Shown here in pieces: positions 30,730-40,626 of a stretch of 43,097 bases of DNA (positions within the stretch are counted from its first letter, which is position 1; every line of letters begins with the position of its first letter). The position numbers and the translations under genes were made by a program. The notes under the pieces were generated by a model. The model did not search any database. It was not told the DNA's origin and saw nothing but the letters and a program-made list of their open reading frames with translations. The DNA comes from Gnomoniopsis sp. IMI 355080 (lineage: Eukaryota > Ascomycota > Sordariomycetes > Diaporthales > Gnomoniaceae), in the NCBI GenBank assembly GCA_027946555.1, contig JAPEVC010000278.1, positions 1-43,097 on the forward strand, given 5' to 3'.

Positions 30730-31859
30730 GTCAAAACCGGAGTTCAGACCCTCAAGCGGTTGAAGTATTTGCTGAACCAGACAGCTGACATTGTTTCAAA
30801 CTTCTCTTCTTACCAGAGAGCGATGTTGGCTAGGGAAACAACGCACATGCCACTTCGCCTCGGTATATTGCAATGTAACGATATTTCTGTAATTCAAGCA
30901 AACTCAGACGTCGCATGACCGCAATGAGGCTGCCATTGGGACCAGTCGAGCCATATGGCACGACTTGGTGACATAAGCGAGTTTTATAGTATCAAGCTCA
31001 CTGGGTCCTTGACTCAGAAGAACAACAATCAAATTGCATTAAACCGATATAGGCAGGCTGTGGATACCATGGGTTGGTCAAGCATCCAGTGATCCGCCGT
31101 AATTTTCGCACCTGGGCATTCAAGTAGCCCAAGACAATAATTATTTTCTGTGTTACGGCTATCTCTACCACATTGCTGACTGCATGGCTCTGACTGCATC
31201 CCTTTGTGCGCGATATTCGCACCGTCGGAGCCATCTTGTACCACGACAGGGATTGTAGCCAATCGGTGTTTGCAAATCCATAAGCAAATGTTGAGATACC
31301 TCTGTCCACACTGATTTTGGTCGGCGAAGCTTGTACCGTGAGATAGCAGAGTTACAAAGATGCACACTCAATACAAAGCGCCATCAGTGTACTCAGTGTT
31401 AGTATGGGTCGAGTACTTCGGAAAAACCTTGGTGCCGATATCGCGCCCAAAGGGATGGCTCTTTCATTTGCCTCATTCCGGATTGAGCGCGCTCATGTGC
31501 GATTACTGAGCCGGTGTGCCAGGCCTGCTGCAAAAGATGGTGTGGTGCAGCCTGATGCGAGCATATGCAGGTGTTCAGCTGAAGCATTCCCGCTGACCGT
31601 ATAGGGAGAGATCTGCTCACAGTCCAGAAATATCTCGAGTAGAAGCTGAAATGTGAATCACTACTATGCCGCAGTCGTGACCTCCACAAAAGATGATTTC
31701 TTCTGTTCAAGTATCTCAATACTTATTGCCACGTGAGTCTCTCCTTAGCAAGTTTTGGTCACCACCCGTCACTTCCAACAATTTGTGAGACGTGATCGTT
31801 CGTTGTCTGTATTTCTTGCTTTTAGTAGCAAGTTGAGCCTTACAGTTTTCGTCTTTAGA
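30730..31859. other. Intergenic region, no gene recognised
   Basis: This holds the 3' flank of the small secreted protein gene and the promoter of the DUF2235 gene. Minus-strand open frames (31029-31367 and 31399-31719) have no motifs or plausible splice partners and were not called. Confidence 0.4.
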
Positions 31860-33678
31860 ATGTCACCCTCTAGGGTATTTTCAGGTCCTTCGAGGGTTTC
31901 AACAAATAAATCTTTGCAAGTCAGCGCAATACCAAGAAAGCGGTTGTTTGTTTGCTGTGACGGAACTTGGAGCGACGGTATTAATGATGCATCGAGCATT
32001 ACAAATGTATCCAGGCTTGCCAGGTGTATCAAGGGTGTCTCACACGATGGATATCACCAGGTCGTTTACTACGACAATGGAGTGGGCAATGGAACTGACA
32101 AGCTCGGACAAGGTGTTGACGGTGCTACAGGAAGAGGTTTGGAACCCAGCAATGTCCCCCAAAACCAGTTGTCGAAGCTACCTACCTAGGTACTCGGCGC
32201 AGGGGCAGACGTACAAATCTAACAGTGAGACGCTGAAATAGGAATCTCAGCGAAGATTCGCAACGCGTACAGCTTCATCAGTCACAACTACAATTTTGAG
32301 AACTCTGGGGACCAGATTGTCCTCGTCGGATTTTCCAGAGGAGCGTTCACAGTTCAATGCGTCGCGCACCTAATAAATCAAATCGGCTTATTACAAAAAA
32401 CTTCCCTAGGTGCCCTTTCAGGACTCTTCAAACTTTGGGCCAGACAAGAGCAAACAGCCTATACCAATTGGGACCCGAAACATAAGAAGTCTCCTGTCCC
32501 AATAAGTGTTCACTTGGAAGACGAGCTTGCGAATCTTGAGGCACTACAACATACCATGGCCCGAAATCAAATCATAGTGGGCCAAAAGAACTTTCGAATC
32601 CCTCCAAGCAAAATAAAGATAGAAGTCCTCGCGGTATGGGACACAGTGAGCTCTCTTGGTGTACCCATAACGCCATTGTCTCCAAGGCCACTGGGCTTCG
32701 TCGGCCATAGCGTGCCCCAAGTTGTCAAGAGCGCTTTTCAGGCGCTGGCCTTGAATGATCAACGAAAACACTTCTATCCTCTTGTGTGGAAGGAGGCAAG
32801 CTCAAGTAATCAAGAGGATGATACAGCGAAGCAGGTGAAACAATGTTGGTTCTTGGGCACCCACGGTAATGTTGGGGGCGGTCGTGCAGACGCGGGTCTG
32901 TCCATCATCTCGTTCACCTGGATGGCGGCACAAGTCGAGTCCTCTATTCCAGGATGTCTTGACACGACAAGCTTGAAGAATTATGCTACTCCATACTCGA
33001 TCGCCTGGACCGTGTCCCTCACAAGAAATGAGGTCGAGGGTACCTTTCGCGTTGTGCCCCATACGGCAGCCAGTGGTAAGTCACCAAACAATCCAATCGG
33101 AATGTTGCCGGTCTAATGCTGATTTACTTCTTCAAGGGCATGTAAGCAACACTGACTGGGTGTGGTCTATACTGGGTCCGAAGTCTCGAAAGGATTTATT
33201 AGAAGGCAAAAGACATGGTCAGACGAAGGGATCCTGTATTCATTGGACTGTGCGTCTTATGATGGCGGAAGGTAAGAATAGATGCAAGGTTTTGGAGCGT
33301 TGGGCCTCGGAATGGCGAGAAGACCAAGACAGTATTATTTGGACGGCCCCTGTGGGACCTGATACAGGAAGCATATCCATACCAGAGGATCCTATGGGAA
33401 AATTCGAATTTGAGGTTCTGCATGGCCCAACTCAAAAACCTCCAGCTGGTCTTGGCCATCGAAAATCGGACTTCTCAACCAAGGTCGAGATATTCGATAC
33501 GTTGACCCAGGACCTTAGCAGAGTGGGACTAAATACCGTGGGGAAGGAAAAAGACAAGGCGAAGGCGCGGAATGAAGCAGAGAAGCTTGTTGAGTACCTA
33601 CGAGGCTGGCTGGGGGTTGGAGAGTTCGACCGGGAGAAACATGTTCACCCTCGGCGAGATCAACACTATCCCCACTAA
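31860..33678 (+). CDS. DUF2235 alpha/beta-hydrolase-like protein, three exons
   Basis: Exons 31860-32136, 32242-33075 and 33137-33678 encode 550 residues. The N-terminal domain starts with RLFVCCDGTWSDG, a DUF2235 hallmark. VLVGFSRGAF places the nucleophile elbow serine at about residue 124. WDTVSSLG and THGNVGGG supply the acidic and histidine positions of the expected Ser-Asp-His triad. Bacterial members include Tle1 type VI phospholipase effectors. The fungal ones are cytosolic and of unknown substrate, so lipase activity is only an expectation. No signal peptide is seen. Intron 1 (105 nt) has a weak GTTTGG donor and contains a TACCTAGGTA palindrome; removing it restores TGRGISAKIRNAYSF, which fits the family. 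Intron 2 has a GTAAGT donor and an AAG acceptor. The C-terminal 200 residues are less conserved. Confidence 0.87.
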
Positions 33679-33971
33679 TCAACGTTCGTGTGACTTGCCA
33701 ATAATTGCAAAGCAAGCAATCATCCTAATGCTCTGTCGTCCAACCATGTTCATGCCATGTAACAGTGACTTTATGGGCTGAGCCATTATCTGCAGATTGC
33801 CGCCAGTAACATTAAGCAACAGGTGATGAAGGCAGAAACGTGAAGACCAAGTAGCATCCTCATCTACATAAGGCTCTGTCTAATGCGTCTATTCCCAGCG
33901 ACATGGAATCAGCCCACAACCATACCTAGACGCTGCAGGACGCATGGGAAAAAAAAATATCCGACCCACGC

Positions 33972-36202
33972 CTATTCGACCTCATCTTCATCGTTGCCCC
34001 TGCCCTCCTTCAACCGCTGTTCCATCTGGTCCACATGCGCCCTAATCTTATCAAACTGCCACGGCCAACTAACCACATACAAGAACGGCCTCAAATCATG
34101 ACGATTATCATCCGGGTTATAACCCGATAGATGCGGGCTCGGCGTCAGAATCACAGCCTTGTGCCGATTGATACTATAGAACCGGAAAAATCGCATGACC
34201 TTGTCGGCAATCTCGCGCGGCCCAAACCCAGGACGCGCCTTCCAGTCGTTCAGCAAGCGCAGATACGTCGACCAAGGGCCAAGCTTCTCCACCTTTCGCA
34301 GGATGCCAAACTCGGACAACTCGGCATACGTGAAGCCCATCTCGGCATCGGACTCGTCATCCTGCACGCCGGCGCTGAGCGGCAGCAGCTCGGCCGACGG
34401 CGTGGCCTCGAGAAACTCAGTCATGATGGGCAAGTCCCACGCGTCGCGCGCCCAGGCCTGAAAGGCTTTCGCATCTGTCTTGGAAATACTCCCGAGCGGC
34501 GCGACGTCGGCGGACGAGGCATCGTACTTGGTGTAGTACCCGCGCAGGTTCTCGTCGACGTTACCGGAGCCGAGGACGAGGAGCGAGGCGCCCTTGCGCG
34601 GCGTGTTGCGGGCGATGGTGGAGAGCTGCGCGAGCTCGTAGGCAACGACCATGCGGTTGCGCGCCTGGATGTTTTGCAGGGCGAGGTTTTCGGCGGCGCT
34701 GCCGCCGTGGACGGCGTATTTGGGGCGGAAGCCGCCAAAGGCTTGGGCAATGATGTTGTCGTGGCCGGTCACGGCTTCGTCGATCTTGATGTCCGAGTGG
34801 TGGCCGCCGACGCGCTCGGAGAGGCGCTTGGCGCGGCCGCGAGTCTCTTCTCCTGAGTTGACGGTGCCCATGTAGCAGGTATGAAGCAGACGACCGACGA
34901 TTTCTTCTGGTGTTGAGGGGGTGAAGTTGGGTTCACCAGTGACTCTGCGCAGGTCGGCCAGGACGGTCTTTTCGCCATCCTTGATGGCCTGTAGCGCCAT
35001 ACGTGCCATGCTGTAGACGAATAGGGTCACGGTCGATGAGTCGAGACCGCCGCTCAGGGCAAGAAAGTAGCCTGGGGAGTTGGTTCGGATCAGATACTGC
35101 CAAAGGAAGACAGCCTCGGCATTGGCGATTTCCTCCATGGGATTGAGGATGTGGAGATCGATTTCTTTGGAGACCTCAACCTTGTTGGAGAAGTAGACCT
35201 CGTCGGCAGAATGGCACAGACGAAGATCGCAGTCGACGCGGGGAAAGTCCTCCTGCTTGGCGGCTTGCAAGTTGCGCGATATGGAGGACCTGTAGCTCCG
35301 GACTGATTCGATGGAGATGGTGGCGGTGGTGACTTCGACAGGACTGAGAGAGAACTGGGATCCTTGAGCAAAGACCTTGCCGTTGGCGAGGACCATGCTT
35401 GAGCCGTCAAAAAGCATGCGAGCCTCGCCGTCGACACCGGTGGCGTTTGCATAGACATAAATACCACCCAGCTTTCGCGTCGAGTTCGAGATGAGATCTA
35501 GCCTCGCTCGCAGTTTCCGCAACTCCGCATGGCTGGCACTGCTGTTCAAGATGACCTCCGCACCATTCAGACTCAGGTAGGATGAGGGGTTTAATGGCGT
35601 AAACAGCTCCTCGCAGGTCTCGCAAGCAACAGCAGTGTCAGCAGTGGAGAGGATGATGTCTCCAATGGGCACCTTTCTCTGGCCGGTAACTTCAGCAGCT
35701 TCCTTCTCCAGGTAGTAGTCCTCGCTCTGGCGGGGTTTTGCCCAGGGGACGAAATGGCGCATCTCTCGATAGAGACCATCATTGGCGAGGCTCATCTTGG
35801 GGCGGATGAAGAAGATGTGCTTGTAGGTGCAGAAGACTCTGCAATTGTAGCGGGCGTTGCGGTGGCGTACTCTTACTATGGTGTTAGTAAACGGATACTC
35901 CAGAGTGCGAGGAGAAGGGGGTGGGGGGCAACAACTCACCCCAAGCCAAGGTCGATGAGCATGTCCTTGCAAATGGGGTCGGCGATGATCTGGGCGAGGA
36001 CCTCCCATGAGTGCAGGAAGGTATCGCCCTCGAGGTGGTGATCCAGACAGCCATAGCCTGGAATCTCAAGCTCTGGGCCAGTTCGGAGTGTTGCGCCTTT
36101 CTCCTTTGCGATACGAATGGATTCCAGGATGCGGTCACGGTTACCTCCAAAGTCGAGAGGTACGCTTGGCAGAGTTGCCGCTGCTACGGTGATATACGAC
36201 AT
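33972..36202 (-). CDS. QNS1: Glutamine-dependent NAD(+) synthetase, two exons
   Basis: Exons (complement) 36202-35940 and 35871-33972 encode 720 residues, close to yeast Qns1 (714). The N-terminal nitrilase-type glutaminase has its triad: the GPELE glutamate at residue 44, Lys113 in IRPK and Cys174 in CEELF. It releases ammonia from glutamine. The C-terminal synthetase has the ATP-binding SGGLDSS and later KYDASSADVAPLGSISK, and it adenylates and amidates nicotinic acid adenine dinucleotide to NAD+. The 68-nt intron has a perfect TACTAAC branch site. Only the second of two close AG acceptors (TAG then TAAG) keeps the frame and restores DLGLGVRHRNARYNCR. The enzyme is the last step of both de novo and Preiss-Handler NAD synthesis, in the cytosol. 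It is essential in yeast. The gene is divergent from the SWIB gene over 2.1 kb. Confidence 0.95.
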
Positions 36203-37045
36203 GGTGACAATGCGTTTGTAGATTTGTGGACGGGCAACAGGTTCAAGGCGATGTCAAGGAGAGGACAATGAGCTTATCCGGGGGGAGGTTGCCCTAGAAT
36301 AGGGTCACTCCAATGGGAGATTCAGCCTTATGTAAGGCGAGGCTTAATATAATTGATCGAAAGAATCAATTCGAAGAGGAGAATGTGAGTTTAATGTGGT
36401 GGAAGAACAGTAGGTGGCCCGGAATCAGTCATCTGGAAAAGACGCTATTGTCGTTGCGAAGCCTTCTAACGAGGTAGGTACGCAAGCCGGCGAACCCTTT
36501 CAGCGATCTCGGATTGGTTTGTTCCCAACAGCATGAATTCGAATACCTCAATATCTTGCGGACCTACCACATGATATCCCATCAGTATCCATCAGACATG
36601 ATAATCCATTCAAATTTCAATATCAATTTCAACATCAACATCATATATGTATCAAGTTATTCTCTTGGTGACGTGTCGTTGATTGGGTTAGGGTTTTTCT
36701 TTGTTTTTGATCCGATCAACGGCATGCCGCGGCTGGAACGGGGCCGAGATGTGGGGAAGGGAGAGGCTGCGAGCTTTCCTGGTGCTCTGCCGACGGCAAG
36801 TGCTGCACTCTTCCCCTTTCACCGTTGATACCCATACGGCGTAGTATGCAGCGTGTGTAGTGTAGTACGCATACATACTACAGTAGTAGGAGAAGGGGGC
36901 TAGAACACATGGATGCCGGCAACGAGACAGAGCTAGCTAGGCCCGCTTCATCCAACCACATGGTTTCCAGCTCCTTGTTTCCAGTTGCAGTTCCAGGTGT
37001 TGACCACACGGCCACACCCCACACACCACTCAAGCCTCATCTTTG

Positions 37046-37070
37046 GACCTGACCTGACCTGACCTGACCC
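37046..37070. repeat. Tandem pentamer GACCT (four perfect copies plus one variant)
   Basis: GACCT occurs four times in a row, followed by GACCC. The tract lies in the spacer between the NAD synthetase and SWIB genes. Confidence 0.85.
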
Positions 37071-37520
37071 TGATCTGCATCCTCCTCAAAGGCGGCAAGT
37101 CCGGGACAGCAAGATCAACCCCAACCACAACATCGCCCAGAGACTGTCAACCACTCCCTCCCGTCCCGTCAATTGCCGCGTGTTGTCTGGTGTTTTTGTT
37201 TTGGGACTGTCTTGTTGCATTAAATACAACAAGTCAGCAGTCCTTGCGTGCAGCAACAGCCAGATCATTTATTTAAATCTACATCACCAAAGTTTTACCA
37301 GGGTCGGATCTTCCATTCCTTGTCCCACAACAGCTAGCTGTTTCGTTGGTGGTGGAGAAGAGCACACACACACGAAGAACACACACATACCTACTCACAC
37401 ACACTTGCAAGCCTCTCTCTTTGTCGGTTGCGGTCTCGGCTGACTTTGCGGCTTCAACTTGCACTCGGACCACCTCTCTTCCCTTGTCTTGTCACAACCA
37501 AGCCCATCACCTGCGATAAC

Positions 37521-37535
37521 CTTACCTTACCTTAC
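37521..37535. repeat. Tandem pentamer CTTAC (three copies)
   Basis: Three perfect CTTAC units lie within the pyrimidine-rich region upstream of the SWIB gene. They may be part of its 5' leader. Confidence 0.7.
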
Positions 37536-38292
37536 CTCTCCGCTTTATTCTTTCCTTCTTCTAGCCTCTTCTATTCCAATAATTCCAGTCACTAGTTTAC
37601 CTCATCGGTCACTCTGGTACTTCCACCTTTGCAGGAGAACAAGACAAACCAAGGCTGTTGTTACACACCCAAGGGTATTCGTACATAGACGCATCGTCAC
37701 TTCAACAACGACCAACCAACCCCCCTCCAGCCCATCCACATCTCTTGCTTCTTGCGGCTCAACCCGATCCGTCTGCATATCAGACCAGGAATTGCACCAA
37801 CAGTCCATCTCTCAATTCCCATCTCCCGCCGATCGATCAGCATCCACCAGCCAAGACTGCTCCGCGACCACGAGACACGCTGTTGGATACACACTTCCAA
37901 CTCGACCCCGTGACAACCTGGCCGTTGCCAACCACTTGACCCCGACCTGGGCCTGACCTGCCACGTCCCGCTCCGCGCCAGCTCATCCACGACACTGCTT
38001 TCAACCTTCCCAACTGCGCAGTTTAGCTATGCACTGACCACGGCGCCCGTCAATCCGTCCCGACTCGATCGCTACACCGCGTTTTACCTCCAATCCACCG
38101 CCCTCGCCCCCCACCCACCGTCTTTCCGGTTGCCGCCAACCAACAAACCGCAACAACACCTTCACTCCCTCGTCGCATATCGATCGACATCCTTTCACGA
38201 CTGCGACCTTTAGTCCCTTCCAAGAAGCTATCGCATATCCCGACTACACAGTTTCCCTTTGCGCAGATCCTGTTGGACGCGCCACCCTAGCC

Positions 38293-39372
38293 ATGTCGGC
38301 TCCCCGTCAGTATACTCGAGAATTTTACATGATGGTGCCACTGTTGGGTCATGACTGACATGTGCGCAAAGTGACTCCCGAGGATGTGGCCCAGTACACT
38401 AGAATCATCGACCACATCCTCAAGACCTCCGACCTTGCGACTGTCTCTAGAAAGAAGGTTCGCAAGGGCCTGGAGACAGAAATCGGGAAGGACCTCAGTG
38501 ATCAAAAAGTATGTTGTGCTCCCCCTGTCCCCCAAGCTTTCCCACCTAGGATCAAGCTGCCATGGCGCCTTGTGTTTCTCACTTATTGGCTGCGAGCCTT
38601 GCTGACTATGTTTGCGACCAGGATGCCATCAAGGGTCTGATCGAACAACGCTTCGATGCCATCAACGACGTACAAGGCACCGAGGCTATGCCCACCCCAC
38701 CCCACCAACCCCACGTATACGATAGCGCCCACAAGCATGCCGTTAACGGGGTGAAACACGAGGAGGAGGACGAAGACGAGGCCGAGGACGATGTTTCGAA
38801 CGAGATCAAAGTGTCCACCGCCCCAAGCAAGAAGCGCAGCTCATCCATGGTCGAGAGCGAGGACGCCCGGCTGGCGCGTGAACTACAAGCTCAAGAGAAT
38901 CAACTGGCGCGGGGCAGGCAGACCAGGGGAGGCCACAGCAAGCCCAAGGCTAAGCCCGCCAAAAAAAAGAAGCAGAAAAGCTCAGCCAAAATCAAGGCCG
39001 GCGACGACAGTGACCTGGACACGGAGGATAGTGGCACGCCCAAGAAGCGCAAAGCTGGTGGTGGCTTCATGAAAGAGTTCAACCTGAGCTACGCTCTTCA
39101 GGAGCTAGTCGGCGAGGAGCGTGTACGTTGCTTTCAATATTTCACCTTGTTTTTTGTTGTCGAGCAAGATTGCTAATTTCTACCAGCTGTCCCGACCTCA
39201 GGTGGTCAAAAAGCTGTGGGAGCACATCAAGACCAACGACCTCCAGGAACCCGAAGACAAACGCCAGATACGATGTGATGAGCGCATGCAGGCCGTGTTC
39301 AAGATGCCCTCGGTCAACATGTTCAAGATGAACAAGTTGATTGGCGAGCACCTTTACCCCCTCGAGGAGTAA
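38293..39372 (+). CDS. DEK_C plus SWIB/MDM2 domain protein, four exons
   Basis: Exons 38293-38305, 38372-38508, 38622-39122 and 39187-39372 encode 278 residues. The first exon is only 13 nt (MSAP plus one base). Residues 5-60 (LTPEDVAQYTRIIDHILKT and on) fit a DEK C-terminal-type helical domain. A charged middle follows: an acidic EEEDEDEAEDD block and lysine-rich segments (KPKAKPAKKKKQK) that look like nuclear localisation signals. Residues about 185-275 form the SWIB/MDM2 fold (FNLSYALQELVGEERLSRPQVVKKLWEHIK, then NMFKMNKLIGEHL). The layout matches yeast Tri1/Uaf30-type proteins. Uaf30 belongs to the RNA polymerase I upstream activating factor, so a nuclear chromatin or rDNA-transcription role is likely but not proven. 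All introns have consensus borders (GTCAGT, GTATGT, GTACGT). It should be constitutively expressed, judging from its housekeeping type and long CT-rich leader. Confidence 0.93.
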
Positions 39373-40626
39373 ATCAATTCATATCTCGCATTCATCGGCA
39401 GGAAACACATGAGGGATAATGTCGACCGTCGATTACAAGAGAATACAGATCTTGGCGGCGTACTTCCACAAACAAAATTATCAGGTTCCCGGAGTGGGCG
39501 GGAAAGGAGGGGGGCTCAACTAGCATTTGCAAGGCCACTTTCATTATTTCTTGGGCGGCTACAGGATGGTGTGTTCTCTATTGGCTGGCGTTCTTTGTTT
39601 TACGATTCCACGAATTGCATAAGGGCCGTAAAGAGAGGAATGGCCGGTCACTCGGGAATAAGAGACGAATCATTGGTCTAAGCCCAGTTGCCTGTGGAGG
39701 CTGCCTGCTACATCCTCGGGTCTATAACCATACGCCCCGCTTGATACAGTGAAGGAGAGGAGACAAAGAGGGGAGATGAAGGAGAAGAGAGTCGGATGGG
39801 CTCTAATTGGTACAAAGGCTCGCGAGGGAGCGAGGAATGCTGCCAGCGTCAGATCGCGATGAGGCATAGAAGAAGACTAGGGAATTTTTGGTGGCTCTAA
39901 TGCGGTTGCGCAGCTCGATGCCAGAGTATATAACACTAACTGGAAGAATTACAATTAAAATATTCGAAAATTGATCATGCTATGATGCATATACTATAGA
40001 CTGTACTCTATCTATGTTGGTCAATGGCCAGGAAAGGCTCGCCGGTGTTGTGACGTCGCAGACATCAAAAACATCTGTGAGCCCGGCCAATGCGAGTGAG
40101 TCGAAATGATGATCCATGATATCCGATCCATGTTGCGGCGTTCAGCCTTATTAGCCTCAGCCTCAGCCTTAGCGATACAAATTATAGCGGGGGTCTCCGT
40201 GGCTTGCCGAAGCTGAGTGGTTGGCCCGTGCGCCACATCTTATTTTGCTTCTATTGCGTACCCAAGGCAGTAAGTGGGTAAGCATCACATATCACATATA
40301 GCTCTCTTGCCGCTCAACTTCACCCTGTGTACTGTCATCATCTTTGTCAGGGACCAACTGTCCCCAAACAGTGGACAGCCTGTTGAACCTAGATAAAGTT
40401 GTTCTTTATTTTATACCGCACAACCACGTTGTGAACCAACCCTCAACCCCGCCTCTTCCACTGCTTCAACTATCCGAGCGACACCATCAGAACTGGGTGT
40501 TCGTTGCTTGGTCCGACAGCACCGGCTCTCGACCCCTGCAGAGTCCTCCTCTCCCCTCTCCTCTTATCACCCAGAGCCACCTCGACCCACGCCCTCCGAG
40601 AAAAGCATTCGGGAACTCAAAAGACC
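39373..40626. other. Intergenic region between SWIB and RING-finger genes
   Basis: Two same-strand genes flank about 1.25 kb. The part near 40340-40626 becomes C/T-rich and is probably the 5' leader of the RING gene. A short GCCTCA/GCCTTA repeat lies at about 40143-40172. No gene was recognised. Confidence 0.45.

Larger units (their letters stand above)
36203..38292. promoter_or_regulatory. Divergent promoter region of NAD synthetase and SWIB genes, long pyrimidine-rich leader
   Basis: About 2.1 kb between start codons. The right half (37300-38290) is strongly C/T-rich on the + strand with few ATGs, as expected for a long 5' leader of the SWIB gene. Simple repeats include GACCT units at 37046-37065, CTTAC units at 37521-37535 and CA-rich blocks at about 37360-37410. 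Open frames here (for example 37459-37956) reflect the lack of stops in CT-rich DNA and have no motif. Confidence 0.5.

Noticed and set aside
32836..32890. Possible loss of a catalytic residue in the DUF2235 protein (THGNVGGG instead of HxDVGGG)
   Set aside because: The His is present and the acidic triad member is more likely the Asp in WDTV, so no inactivation can be claimed from sequence.
37459..37956. 165-codon plus-strand frame upstream of the SWIB gene
   Set aside because: CT-rich DNA lacks stops by composition. The peptide is Ser/Thr/Pro-rich without motif, and the region fits a 5' leader.
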